Part shown: in pieces, positions 13,453 through 21,194 of the stretch
Layout: every line of letters starts with the position of its first letter
Position numbering within the stretch: position 1 is the stretch's first letter
Source of the DNA: a virus
Direction: 5' to 3' (one strand)
Length of the DNA stretch: 22,956 nt
Virus record (IMG/VR): IMGVR_UViG_3300025674_000424
Location: 1 to 22,956 of that record
Made by a program: the position numbers and the translations under genes
Notes under the pieces: generated by a model
Seen by the model: only the letters and a program-made list of their open reading frames with translations
What the model was told of the DNA's origin: nothing
Databases searched by the model: none

Positions 13453-14150
13453 ACACCATAGAGCCTATTGTTGTTTATAGCTGTTAAGCCAACATAAGGT
13501 CTACCTGATGCAAGAGTAATTGTTGATTTTTTAAATCTTTTACATAAAGTTTTAACATCTGGATCAAGCTCAGAAAGAAATATTATTGGAGCTTGTCCTG
13601 TTTCTGGATTACCACTAAATCCCATAGGACTGTTTTTTCTTTGCCAAAATCTACTAGCTTGTATTAGTGCAGCTTGTGTTATAGCTTCTGGGATATAGCT
13701 TCCTGCATTGTGTTGATCAGGAAAACCAAACTTAGCAGTAATTTTTAAGCCTTTAGGATGGCTAGTTGGTAGTATTTTACCACCATTCTCTATAGCCATA
13801 ACTATTTTATCAAAAGGCATTGTTGGTGTTAGTTTGTCTGCATTAAGTGGATATAAATAATAATCTGTGTCTAAAACTAGAGTCTGGTCATCTGTGCCAT
13901 CTTGATTAAGTGTTGTTACTACTAAACCTGTTGTTGTAGCAATATCATCAATAAAGGCATAATCCATAAACTCACAGTCATAATATCTAGTTTCAACTGT
14001 TTCACTTTGTATAAACTCTCTTCCTACAAAGTCATCAATGGCTCTACAAGCAGCATCAATAGCAATATCAAGATTAGCATCTTGCCCTGTACCTGTAATA
14101 CCAAGCCAAGTTTTTACATCATCTTTATCTACATACTGTGTATGAGCCAT
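13449..14150 (-). CDS. Head-tail connector protein (gp6-like adaptor)
   Basis: This 233-residue protein opens with YVDKDDVKTWLGITGTGQDA, then IDAACRAIDDFVGREF, the usual N-terminal helical bundle of phage gp6/gp15-type head-completion adaptors that sit under the portal. A beta-rich middle follows (DDIATTTGLVVTTL, DTDYYLYPLNAD). A C-terminal helical part has ITQAALIQASRFWQRKNSPM. Position after the capsid and small protein genes and before the gp10-like protein agrees. A four-base ATGA overlap couples it to the next gene. Confidence 0.8.
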   Translation of the reverse strand: MAHTQYVDKDDVKTWLGITGTGQDANLDIAIDAACRAIDDFVGREFIQSETVETRYYDCEFMDYAFIDDIATTTGLVVTTLNQDGTDDQTLVLDTDYYLYPLNADKLTPTMPFDKIVMAIENGGKILPTSHPKGLKITAKFGFPDQHNAGSYIPEAITQAALIQASRFWQRKNSPMGFSGNPETGQAPIIFLSELDPDVKTLCKRFKKSTITLASGRPYVGLTAINNNRLYGV

Positions 14151-14154
14151 TTAG

Positions 14155-14361
14155 TTACTTATCCTCTTTAGGTTTAACAGCTTTATTTTCTACTTTTTTA
14201 GCTGCTTTTTTCTTAGGTGTTTCTAATTTAACATCAGGCATAGGATCTCCCATACTTGCAACAAGAACACCACTTAGGAAAGGACAATCCTTACCTTTAG
14301 CAAATTTACCTGTTTCATTATCTTTCCACACAAAATCTGCTTCTTTTTCTATAAATTTCAT
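14155..14361 (-). CDS. Small basic-tailed protein downstream of capsid gene
   Basis: The open frame begins at 14439, but I start it at the ATG at 14361, because GAGGAG stands nine bases upstream while the first ATG has no ribosome site. The 68-residue product begins MKFIEKEADFVWKDNETGKF, contains FLSGVLVASMGDPMPDV, and ends in a Lys/Ala/Pro/Glu-rich tail (KKKAAKKVENKAVKPKEDK). The N-terminal part resembles small head proteins found next to capsid genes; the tail is disordered and lysine-rich. It may be a minor head or decoration protein; I do not recognise a named family. The longer 94-residue form would include a 9-bp inverted repeat (14384-14428) in its coding sequence. Confidence 0.65.
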   Translation of the reverse strand: MKFIEKEADFVWKDNETGKFAKGKDCPFLSGVLVASMGDPMPDVKLETPKKKAAKKVENKAVKPKEDK

Positions 14362-14383
14362 ATTTTTGTTCTCCTCATGGAAC

Positions 14384-14428
14384 ACAGAGCCAATAATCTC
14401 ATTCTTTAGAACAAAACTATGGCTCTGT
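14384..14428. repeat. 9-bp inverted repeat between capsid and next gene
   Basis: ACAGAGCCA (14384-14392) is complementary to TGGCTCTGT (14420-14428) with a 27-base loop. On the minus strand it lies 24 bases past the capsid stop (14452) and just before the ribosome site (14376-14371) of the next gene. No U tract follows, so it is not an intrinsic terminator. A hairpin here could protect the 3' end of processed capsid mRNA or limit access to the next ribosome site. The loop is long and AT-rich, so stability is uncertain. Confidence 0.5.
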
Positions 14429-14451
14429 ATTTTTTCCATATTAATTAACTA

Positions 14452-15681
14452 TTATTCAATATCATTAATTCTTGTGAATGCTTGTGGTTTATACACAGCA
14501 AGAGCATACCTTAAGGAAGCCTTTACTGTAAGTATATCTTTACCAAAATCTCCATCTTTAGCTGAGTCTGAAATCTGTAATTCCATTCCTCTTCTAAATA
14601 CATGGTTAACTGCTAAAGAGCCACCAAATTTACCAACAACTACATCAATAGTTGTAGATACAGCACCACCAATTTGTGATGATTTAACAACAGGTAAACC
14701 CCAAATAGTTGGAGATCCTGCCAAAGCAGAAGCACCTAACATGAAGTTATTGTTTCCATCAACTTGACTTACTAAAGCATTGTAAGCAGCAGGACTCATC
14801 AAAACAGCATCTGGAGCTAATTCTCCATTGATTTCTACATCTTTGATACCATCAAGAATTGTTCTTAACTTACCACCTGCAGTATCAGGGAAAGCCCCTG
14901 CTGTGTAAGTGATTGTGTTGATTCCTGTTTGTTGAGTAAGTCCTTTAACATCTGGAGCTACTCCACCACCAATTAGGAATTGTTTTTCTAATCTTTGCAT
15001 TACATGATTTGCAAGTCTGCCATCAAAATATGCTCTTGCACCTGCTTGATCTTCAAGCAACTCTGCTGTGATAGGCAAAGTTGTGATGAATTTTCTTACA
15101 GGAGCTGTTACAGCTGAATAGCTGAAAGCATCTTCTGGAGCAGCACCAGCTTCTGCAGTTTCTGCTGCATTGTTGGTTGCTGTTTCTTGCAAGAAATAAT
15201 ATGTTGTTTGATCTGTATTGATAGAATCTACCAAGTCCAAAGCAGGATTAGGATTAGGCTCTATAGCAGGAATAACTTGCTGATAGACTGTATCTCTAGT
15301 CCAAACTGAGGTTGTTACATCAGTTTTTGCTTCAAAAGGAACATTCTTAATACCATGATCAACAAAAGATTTATAAGCATCTGAATCTATAAATTGTGCC
15401 CCAAGAGATTTTGCTTCTTCTACTTCTGGCTCTCCATAAACAGGCATTCCAGAAACTTTTTTAGAAGCTTCCATCATATCAGAGTTTTGGGATTTCATTC
15501 CCTCTAGATCTTGTAATTCAGTAATTGAATCTCCAAGTTCTGCTAACTCTTGATTTCTTCTCTTGATTTCCTCTTTTTGATCTGAGGAAAGTTCAGACAT
15601 ATCTTTTACAGAGTCAAATATTTTAGCTAAATCTTCTGACTTCTGAGCTTTTTCAACTCTAAGTTCTTTTAATGTTGCCAT
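14452..15681 (-). CDS. Major capsid protein, HK97 fold
   Basis: This 409-residue protein matches an HK97-type capsid precursor. The N-terminal delta-like coiled coil covers residues 1-65 (KELRVEKAQKSEDLAKIF, then NQELAELGDSITELQDLEGM). A linker leads to the E-loop and P-domain region (IPAIEPNPNPALDLVDSI, FITTLPITAELLEDQAGARA). The A-domain carries EKQFLIGGG, LRTILDGIKDVEINGE, DAVLMSPAAYNALVS and GLPVVKSSQI, ending with LRYALAVYKPQAFTRI. The upstream protease would remove the delta region, probably within residues 60-110, but I cannot place the cut exactly. AAGGAG ten bases before the ATG is a strong ribosome site. It would be the most abundant product. Confidence 0.95.
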   Translation of the reverse strand: MATLKELRVEKAQKSEDLAKIFDSVKDMSELSSDQKEEIKRRNQELAELGDSITELQDLEGMKSQNSDMMEASKKVSGMPVYGEPEVEEAKSLGAQFIDSDAYKSFVDHGIKNVPFEAKTDVTTSVWTRDTVYQQVIPAIEPNPNPALDLVDSINTDQTTYYFLQETATNNAAETAEAGAAPEDAFSYSAVTAPVRKFITTLPITAELLEDQAGARAYFDGRLANHVMQRLEKQFLIGGGVAPDVKGLTQQTGINTITYTAGAFPDTAGGKLRTILDGIKDVEINGELAPDAVLMSPAAYNALVSQVDGNNNFMLGASALAGSPTIWGLPVVKSSQIGGAVSTTIDVVVGKFGGSLAVNHVFRRGMELQISDSAKDGDFGKDILTVKASLRYALAVYKPQAFTRINDIE

Positions 15682-15697
15682 TATATCTTTCTCCTTA

Positions 15698-16618
15698 TTA
15701 ATTATTTTCCATTAAGTTCTGTTGAACTTCTAGAAATAACTCATTATCTTTAACAGGATCATAACCATAATCAGCAAGAGCATCATCCAACCTATTATAG
15801 ATTGAACTAACACCTTGTAGATATTTAGCTATAAGCTCTGTAGATTTTGAGCTAAGTGTCTTTTTTTCAGAGTTTCTTAGAGAAGCTAGATCCTCTATTC
15901 TCTCTGTGAATGCCTTTAACTCCTCAAGAGAAGCTACAGCATGTTCTCCAAGCCTCATACCCTGTTGGGATGAACTGATACTTGCATCAGTAGCACTTGA
16001 AATCTTTAAATCTTTTTCTTTGGCACACTTGCCATCTTTTTCATAAGTACATTTTCCATACTTAGATTCTTCCTCTTTTACTTCCTCAAACTCTGTATCT
16101 ACATCATCATAAGTTTGTAAACCTGATTTAAGAGCTTGTACAAAGCTGTTTTGTTGTGCTCCTACAAGTACTGGAGAAACTTCCCAGACTTTAACATCTT
16201 CTAGCACTCTTACAGGAACTTCCTCTCCTTTAGAGTCAATGTGTGTTCCTTTAGATGATTTAAGCACTTGAAAGCCATAACTGAACTGTTGCATATCTTG
16301 CATAGCCTTTACAGTTTCATAAGCCTCTTTGCCTGCTTCTGTATTAAGGAAATAACCTTTAAACACAGCTTTTTGATTATCTGTTTCTATGATGCCTCTA
16401 CCAATAACTTTACTCCAATCATGATTCCACACTAAAGGAACTTTGTTCCCTGTGTAGCCTGATCTTAATGAGTTAGCTTTGGTTACATCATTATCACTAT
16501 CTATAGTGTCAAATAATGAAAAAACTGCCTCTATGTATCTTGTATCTCCATCTTCTTTTAGCTCAATAGGAGCATTCTTAAAAGAAAGATTATCTGGTCT
16601 TTTTAACTCTTCACTCAT
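15698..16618 (-). CDS. Prohead protease (HK97 gp4-like) with C-terminal helical domain
   Basis: I start it at the ATG at 16618, five bases after GAGGT; a TTG one codon earlier is less likely. The 306-residue protein has the serine protease domain in residues 25-165: LVWNHDWSKVIGRG with the catalytic His (H66), QFSYGFQV with the catalytic Ser (S113), and VWEVSPVLVGA. It should cut the capsid delta domain and itself during head maturation. The C-terminal half (about 190-306) is charged and helical, possibly a fused scaffold. Between them lie two cysteines (KCTYEKDGKCAKEK) that could bind metal. It overlaps the portal gene end. Confidence 0.9.
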   Translation of the reverse strand: MSEELKRPDNLSFKNAPIELKEDGDTRYIEAVFSLFDTIDSDNDVTKANSLRSGYTGNKVPLVWNHDWSKVIGRGIIETDNQKAVFKGYFLNTEAGKEAYETVKAMQDMQQFSYGFQVLKSSKGTHIDSKGEEVPVRVLEDVKVWEVSPVLVGAQQNSFVQALKSGLQTYDDVDTEFEEVKEEESKYGKCTYEKDGKCAKEKDLKISSATDASISSSQQGMRLGEHAVASLEELKAFTERIEDLASLRNSEKKTLSSKSTELIAKYLQGVSSIYNRLDDALADYGYDPVKDNELFLEVQQNLMENN

Positions 16619-19403
16619 CAATTACCTCAATATATGCTTCTGTACACCTGCAATTCACAGTCAAAGCTGCAGGAGCTTTAGGATCTGCAGGAAAATCTAA
16701 CTTGATTCCATTATACAGATAAAAGCTATCAGCAGGAACTCTTTGATTGTCTAATATAAAATGAGCCTCTCTAACAACACCATCTCTTTGTGATACCCAC
16801 TCTTTTTCTAACCTTTTACCTGTGGACTTAGCAGCTCTTTGCTGACTCCAAGAACTAGCCTTAACAACCTCTGTTCTTGCAATAGTCTTAGCTCTGTTTA
16901 GTGATTGCCCACCTAGAACTGTATTTATGTTTTTAGCTAATTGATTAAAGAATTTATCTCCCTCTGGTGTACCTGCAACAGGATTAACTATTCCTAAATC
17001 CTCAAATTCTTTTAGTGCTTTAGCAACTATGGTAGATACTCTTTTCTTTGTTGTATCATTTAAGTCTTTCATTACAGACTTTGCATTCTCTTGTAAGAAA
17101 CTAGCTGATTGCCCATCTTGAAATACTGAGCCAACAGCAGGTGGAACTTCTCTTTGTCCTCTATAAAAACCATCATTAACAATCTTTTTAAGTGTTCTAC
17201 CTGCAGGAAGTAACTCAGCTAAGGTATCAAATACTGTTCTTATAGCTTGTTCCTCTGTAACAGTTACACCTAAATCAACTGGATCTGCTGCTTTGAAAGC
17301 ATCATTCTTAGGAAAGAGATTATCATAAGTTCTAACTGAGAAATCATCTGTTAGTGAATAGAACAATGGTAATAACTCTTTATCAAACTTAGTATCTTCA
17401 ATAACTATATCTATATTTGTTTGCATAGCATCTAATGTTGAACTACCTGCAATAGCTTTAGAGATTGCTCTTCTTTGTCTGTTAAGTTCTTTAGCATATA
17501 CAGTTTGGAAAGTATCTTCCCATTTTTGTCTTAGGCTATCTATAGACTTCCAGTAAGCAGCTTTCTCTTCATCTGTTTTCATAGCTTTTACAGTAGGTAA
17601 ACCAATAAACTTAGTTGTTGGCTCTTCCCAACCATATAGATCAAACTTCTCTGATTTTTCTTCTTTAACCTTTTCAGCTTCTTTAGTTGCCCAGTTATAA
17701 GCCCTCATCTTGTTGCTCTTAGAGATATCTCCACCCCATAACAACCAAGCTACTTGCCCTTTAGTTGGATTCTCTCTATCTCCTGAAAGATAAGCATTGG
17801 CATCCTCAGAGTCTAAATCTCCCTCATGCCTACTAAACCAAGCTGCCATTCTGACTACTTTACTATCTGAGATAGTGCCATTAGCCATAGCCCTAGCCTC
17901 TCTCTTGGTTTTATCAGTTAAGCCATCTCCTGCAAATTCAAGTAGATCTAAACCTCTTTGTGCATTTTTCTGTATGTAGGTTGGAACATTATCTACCTTA
18001 GTTTCTATAGATTTCTCTTCATCCTCTTCATCTTTTTCTAGCCAAGAGGTATGCACTCTTTCTCCATCTGAGGTTATGATATGAGCATCTTTACCTTTTT
18101 CCTCAACTGTTTCATCAGCTGCATATTCTAAAGGAGCATGATACATTGTTACTTCTGATCCATCTACAGGTACTTCTGCAACAGTCATATTTCTTACAAA
18201 ATAATCTCCATTGTCTAAAGGAGGTAACTGATTAGCTTGTCTTGCTTCATTAACAGTTATAAACCCTGCATTGTAACCCTGTACTATTCTAACCATTGTT
18301 GCATCTTCATCCTGACTTAAAGCCCTGACATCAGATAAATCATACTTAAAACAGTATGCAGGATTATTCTCAAAATCCTCTAATAAAAGTTGTTTAGTGA
18401 ACTCATTAGCAAAGTGATTCCACATTGGGATTAACTTCTGCTCAGTAAAAAACTCTCTTAATTCTTTAGCATTAGAATATGTTGCTCTCTCTAGTCCTGC
18501 TCCTAGTCCTGCTAAGATTGCAGGAACACCTAACACAGCAGATATTCTCTCTTCATTAATATATCTAAGTTTCCCTAGTTCTAAATCTTTAGGAGTAAAA
18601 GAAAGAGTTTGAATATCTACTTCCCCACCAGAGATAACTAATGGTCTGCCTCTGTTCTCTCCACCAAATCTTCTACCAAATACCTCAGCTATATTCTCTG
18701 CCTCATCACTTGTCATTGATAAATCATTCTTTGGACTTATAACAACACTAGGCACACCTGTATTCTTAACTAATGCTGCACCCATCTGAGAAGCAGCAGC
18801 ATCTCCTAAAATCTCAACCATAACTGATCTAAGTGGAGCTAATCCTCTTCTGTGGTTTCTAGGATCTATTCTCTCTCTAAGATGTATCATATCCTCTGGC
18901 ATTATGTCTAAAGTGTTGCCTTTTTGTTTATATTGATACTTAGTAATTAACTTCTCATCATTACCTTTAACCTCAACCATCTCTGGTAGTAAAGGGATAA
19001 GCTGTACAACTGCACCTGCATCATTCCTTAGTTTTAAGATAAAAGCATCCCCATACACAGCTACAGAAGTAACAATATAGTTATTCATTAAGTTAGCAGT
19101 CATATTTGGATTAGGATTTTCTAAAAGCATTGCAGCAGGATGATTCTCTACATACTCTTCTCCCTCTTGTGTCTTTAAATAAACTTTAAGTGGTGGCTCA
19201 CTAAATGCTGTACCAAGAACATTTAAACAGGCTAATGCTGCTGAGTTGCCCTCTGGACTCATCTGATTAGTGCCACTGAAGAAACCTGCATCAGTATTAA
19301 AAGGAAATACTACTTGAGATGTTGGAAAGTTGTTAAATGTTTTCTTTTCTGTATTGACTTCCTGTTGACTAAAAAAGCCTCTAATATTGTCTGCTATTCC
19401 CAA
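16611..19403 (-). CDS. Portal-MuF fusion protein with inserted domain
   Basis: This 930-residue protein combines a portal with a MuF-type minor head domain. Residues 1-400 are an HK97-type portal: GIADNIRGFF start, PLLPEMVEVKG, HLRERIDPRN, GVPSVVISPK and the clip/wing with RYINEERISAVLGVPAILAG, DEDATMVRIVQGYNAGFITV. At about 473-570 lies an extra helical domain (YIQKNAQRGLDLLEFAGDG, AWFSRHEGDLDSED, GQVAWLLWGGD) that recurs in phage head proteins with unknown function. Residues 835-930 are MuF: KTIARTEVVKASSWSQQRAA, REAHFILDNQRV, LDFPADPKAPAALTVNCRC. Translation starts at a TTG just after the TerL stop, helped by GGAG ten bases earlier. The portal forms the ring through which DNA passes; MuF may be internal to the head. 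Confidence 0.9.
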   Translation of the reverse strand: MGIADNIRGFFSQQEVNTEKKTFNNFPTSQVVFPFNTDAGFFSGTNQMSPEGNSAALACLNVLGTAFSEPPLKVYLKTQEGEEYVENHPAAMLLENPNPNMTANLMNNYIVTSVAVYGDAFILKLRNDAGAVVQLIPLLPEMVEVKGNDEKLITKYQYKQKGNTLDIMPEDMIHLRERIDPRNHRRGLAPLRSVMVEILGDAAASQMGAALVKNTGVPSVVISPKNDLSMTSDEAENIAEVFGRRFGGENRGRPLVISGGEVDIQTLSFTPKDLELGKLRYINEERISAVLGVPAILAGLGAGLERATYSNAKELREFFTEQKLIPMWNHFANEFTKQLLLEDFENNPAYCFKYDLSDVRALSQDEDATMVRIVQGYNAGFITVNEARQANQLPPLDNGDYFVRNMTVAEVPVDGSEVTMYHAPLEYAADETVEEKGKDAHIITSDGERVHTSWLEKDEEDEEKSIETKVDNVPTYIQKNAQRGLDLLEFAGDGLTDKTKREARAMANGTISDSKVVRMAAWFSRHEGDLDSEDANAYLSGDRENPTKGQVAWLLWGGDISKSNKMRAYNWATKEAEKVKEEKSEKFDLYGWEEPTTKFIGLPTVKAMKTDEEKAAYWKSIDSLRQKWEDTFQTVYAKELNRQRRAISKAIAGSSTLDAMQTNIDIVIEDTKFDKELLPLFYSLTDDFSVRTYDNLFPKNDAFKAADPVDLGVTVTEEQAIRTVFDTLAELLPAGRTLKKIVNDGFYRGQREVPPAVGSVFQDGQSASFLQENAKSVMKDLNDTTKKRVSTIVAKALKEFEDLGIVNPVAGTPEGDKFFNQLAKNINTVLGGQSLNRAKTIARTEVVKASSWSQQRAAKSTGKRLEKEWVSQRDGVVREAHFILDNQRVPADSFYLYNGIKLDFPADPKAPAALTVNCRCTEAYIEVIDE

Positions 19404-20636
19404 TTAAGTTACACTCCAAGTTGTTTTTCTAACTATACCAAATCTAGCTGCATAAGCTAGAGCATCCACCTGATCATCATGAGATCCACTTGATGGAAAG
19501 CTAGTTAATTCTCTTTCAAATTCTACTAACCATTTAGCATTTTTCAAAAAGTAGATAGTTCCATTTTCACAACCTGCTGCTGCAGGAACTGCTCTTGCAG
19601 TCTTAGACTTATCTGCTTTTAAGTTCTTAATAGGCAAACCCTGCCTCCTAGCCATCTGAATAATACCCAAACCAAAACTAGAGTCCTCTACACCTAGCCA
19701 AGCCATGTTCCATTTACTAATCATTGATTCTATTTTAGGTAGTAGCTCTGGAGCTTCTAGTCTATCTCTGAATATATCCAATACTAAAAGCTTACCACTA
19801 GGAGTTGTTCCTACTGCCATTATTACAGAATAATCTGCTGTTTCCTTAATACTTAAAGCTGTATCCATTGTGCCAAAGATACTTAGTTCACTATGTTTAA
19901 CTATCTCATCTTCAAATACATACTCTGGATCTTCCCCTGCAATGACATCATAATAAGCAAACCACTCTCTCTTAAACATGTGTCCTACCTCTGTAAACTC
20001 TGCTAGGAACTCTTGTGCATAAACTAAAGAGCCTAATTCTTCTTTGGCTTGTGCTAACTCATCTTTATTAATTCTAGGACTGTTCTCAGTAGGATAATGA
20101 AAGACTGCCCAATCTTTTCTCCTTTTAGCATTATCAAATAACTCATAAAACCAGTTCATACCATTAGGAGTAGAGATAAATAAGGCTTTCCCTAAGCTAT
20201 CAGATAATATTGGTCTAACTGTTTCCCAAGTTTCTTTGTCTTGATAAGCAACCTCATCAAAGATAATTAAGCTAATACCACCTGCACCCCTAAGAGTTTC
20301 TGGCTTGTTAGCTGATTTAATCTGTATAGATCCACCATTCTTTAAAACTATTCTTTTCTCTACTTCTCTAACTTCTGCATATTCTTCTGGTAGTTGTCTA
20401 ACTAAACTTTTAAGATTTAACCAACTTTCTAAAGCCTGTGGATATACAGGAAAGATAACCCATACTTTAAGTCCTTTTAGAGCTTGATCTACTGCAGCAA
20501 CTAAAGATAAAGTAGTTTTACCCCACCTCCTGCCACAAACAGCAATAATAAATCTTTTCTCTTCTAATGCCTGTATTACTTCTATTTGTCCAGAATGTAG
20601 ATCAGGTGGAGTTGCCTCAATAGTCTGAGTCATCAT
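19404..20636 (-). CDS. terL: Terminase large subunit
   Basis: This is the ATPase-nuclease that drives DNA into the prohead. I start it at tandem ATG codons (20636, 20633) after GGGAG, so the overlap with TerS is about 20 bases; the frame is open to a TTG at 20678, which would add 14 residues. Numbering from that TTG: Walker A GRRWGKTT (49-56), Walker B LIIFDE (D141, E142), coupling motif STPNG (169-173), and nuclease residues D272 (MDTA), E331 (VEDSS) and D401/D402 (HDDQVDALAYA). The set is complete. It is 410 residues from ATG, short for the family but with both domains present. Confidence 0.95.
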   Translation of the reverse strand: MMTQTIEATPPDLHSGQIEVIQALEEKRFIIAVCGRRWGKTTLSLVAAVDQALKGLKVWVIFPVYPQALESWLNLKSLVRQLPEEYAEVREVEKRIVLKNGGSIQIKSANKPETLRGAGGISLIIFDEVAYQDKETWETVRPILSDSLGKALFISTPNGMNWFYELFDNAKRRKDWAVFHYPTENSPRINKDELAQAKEELGSLVYAQEFLAEFTEVGHMFKREWFAYYDVIAGEDPEYVFEDEIVKHSELSIFGTMDTALSIKETADYSVIMAVGTTPSGKLLVLDIFRDRLEAPELLPKIESMISKWNMAWLGVEDSSFGLGIIQMARRQGLPIKNLKADKSKTARAVPAAAGCENGTIYFLKNAKWLVEFERELTSFPSSGSHDDQVDALAYAARFGIVRKTTWSVT

Positions 20637-21117
20637 CCTGCTCCCAATCCCACTTAAACTTAATCTGTGGATATTCAACCTGTGTTACTTGTACTTGTGG
20701 ACTTCCTAAGCCATAAATCTGACTAACCATCTTGTAGCAAACATCTAATATTCCTTTAAGTTCTGTAGGATTCATTGAAGCTAAATCCCTTTCATTTATT
20801 TCATTAATTATCTTAAATACAAGTGGTTTAAGTTCATCAGCTAAATCTCTTGCAGTTTCTCCAACTTGAGCTAAAACTTCATTAATTATCTGCTCATTTA
20901 GCATTCTATTAATAGCTTTAATTCTATCTTGCCATTGATGTTTAACAGCTATTTGCTTTACTCTTCTATCTGTAATAGTGAAATTATTGGAAACTTTCTC
21001 ATAGGATCTTGATGCACCTAAGCCCAAATAGTATTGAAACCTCTTAAAATCTACATTAGATTCCCCTACCTGTTGTTGATTAGGTAGAGCTAAAGACATA
21101 TCATCTATATAATCCAT
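20617..21117 (-). CDS. terS: Terminase small subunit
   Basis: This 166-residue protein just before TerL has a helix-turn-helix N-terminal region (YLGLGASRSYEKVSNNFTIT, then DRRVKQIAVKHQWQDRIKAI), followed by helices (VLAQVGETARDLADELKPLV) and an acidic, disordered C-terminus (WDWEQDDDSDY). DNA-recognising HTH followed by oligomerisation helices is the TerS layout; it should bind the packaging site and hand it to TerL. No Shine-Dalgarno precedes the ATG. TATACT lies six bases upstream, arguing for a leaderless mRNA from this point. It overlaps TerL slightly. Confidence 0.85.
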   Translation of the reverse strand: MDYIDDMSLALPNQQQVGESNVDFKRFQYYLGLGASRSYEKVSNNFTITDRRVKQIAVKHQWQDRIKAINRMLNEQIINEVLAQVGETARDLADELKPLVFKIINEINERDLASMNPTELKGILDVCYKMVSQIYGLGSPQVQVTQVEYPQIKFKWDWEQDDDSDY

Positions 21118-21123
21118 AAAAGC

Positions 21124-21129
21124 AGTATA
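21124..21129 (-). promoter_or_regulatory. Putative late promoter -10 giving a leaderless terS mRNA
   Basis: On the minus strand TATACT (21129-21124) is followed by six bases and then the terS ATG, so transcription would begin at or next to the start codon. The absence of a Shine-Dalgarno supports this. A -35-like TTGTAA (21154-21149) lies 19 bases upstream, which is long. The ten-base context AGTTATACTG also occurs at the left end (plus strand). It sits in one of the few real gaps of the window, at the start of the packaging genes. Confidence 0.4.
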
Positions 21130-21155
21130 ACTTAAATATTATTTATTTTTACAAT

Positions 21156-21177
21156 GCAAAGAACAACCACAGCAAAG
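21156..21177. repeat. Direct repeat GCAAAG upstream of terS
   Basis: GCAAAG occurs at 21156-21161 and 21172-21177, separated by ten bases. The repeats sit between the stop of the 157-residue protein and the putative terS promoter. They could be an activator site for the late promoter, or part of a packaging (cos/pac) site, which often lies beside terS. The motif is short and the role is a guess. Confidence 0.3.
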
Positions 21178-21194
21178 TATTGTGCATTTACAAC

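Noticed and set aside
14384-14428. Intrinsic terminator after the capsid gene
   Set aside because: No U tract follows on either strand and the loop is 27 bases, so termination is unlikely.
14138-14767. 209-codon plus-strand ORF antisense to the capsid and following gene
   Set aside because: It lies opposite well-supported genes, its product is Ser/Leu/Pro-rich low-complexity sequence typical of antisense frames, and no plus-strand operon exists here.
20637-20678. TTG start of TerL that adds 14 residues
   Set aside because: The extra residues do not look like TerL and lie wholly inside terS, whereas ATG-ATG after GGGAG gives a short, coupled overlap.
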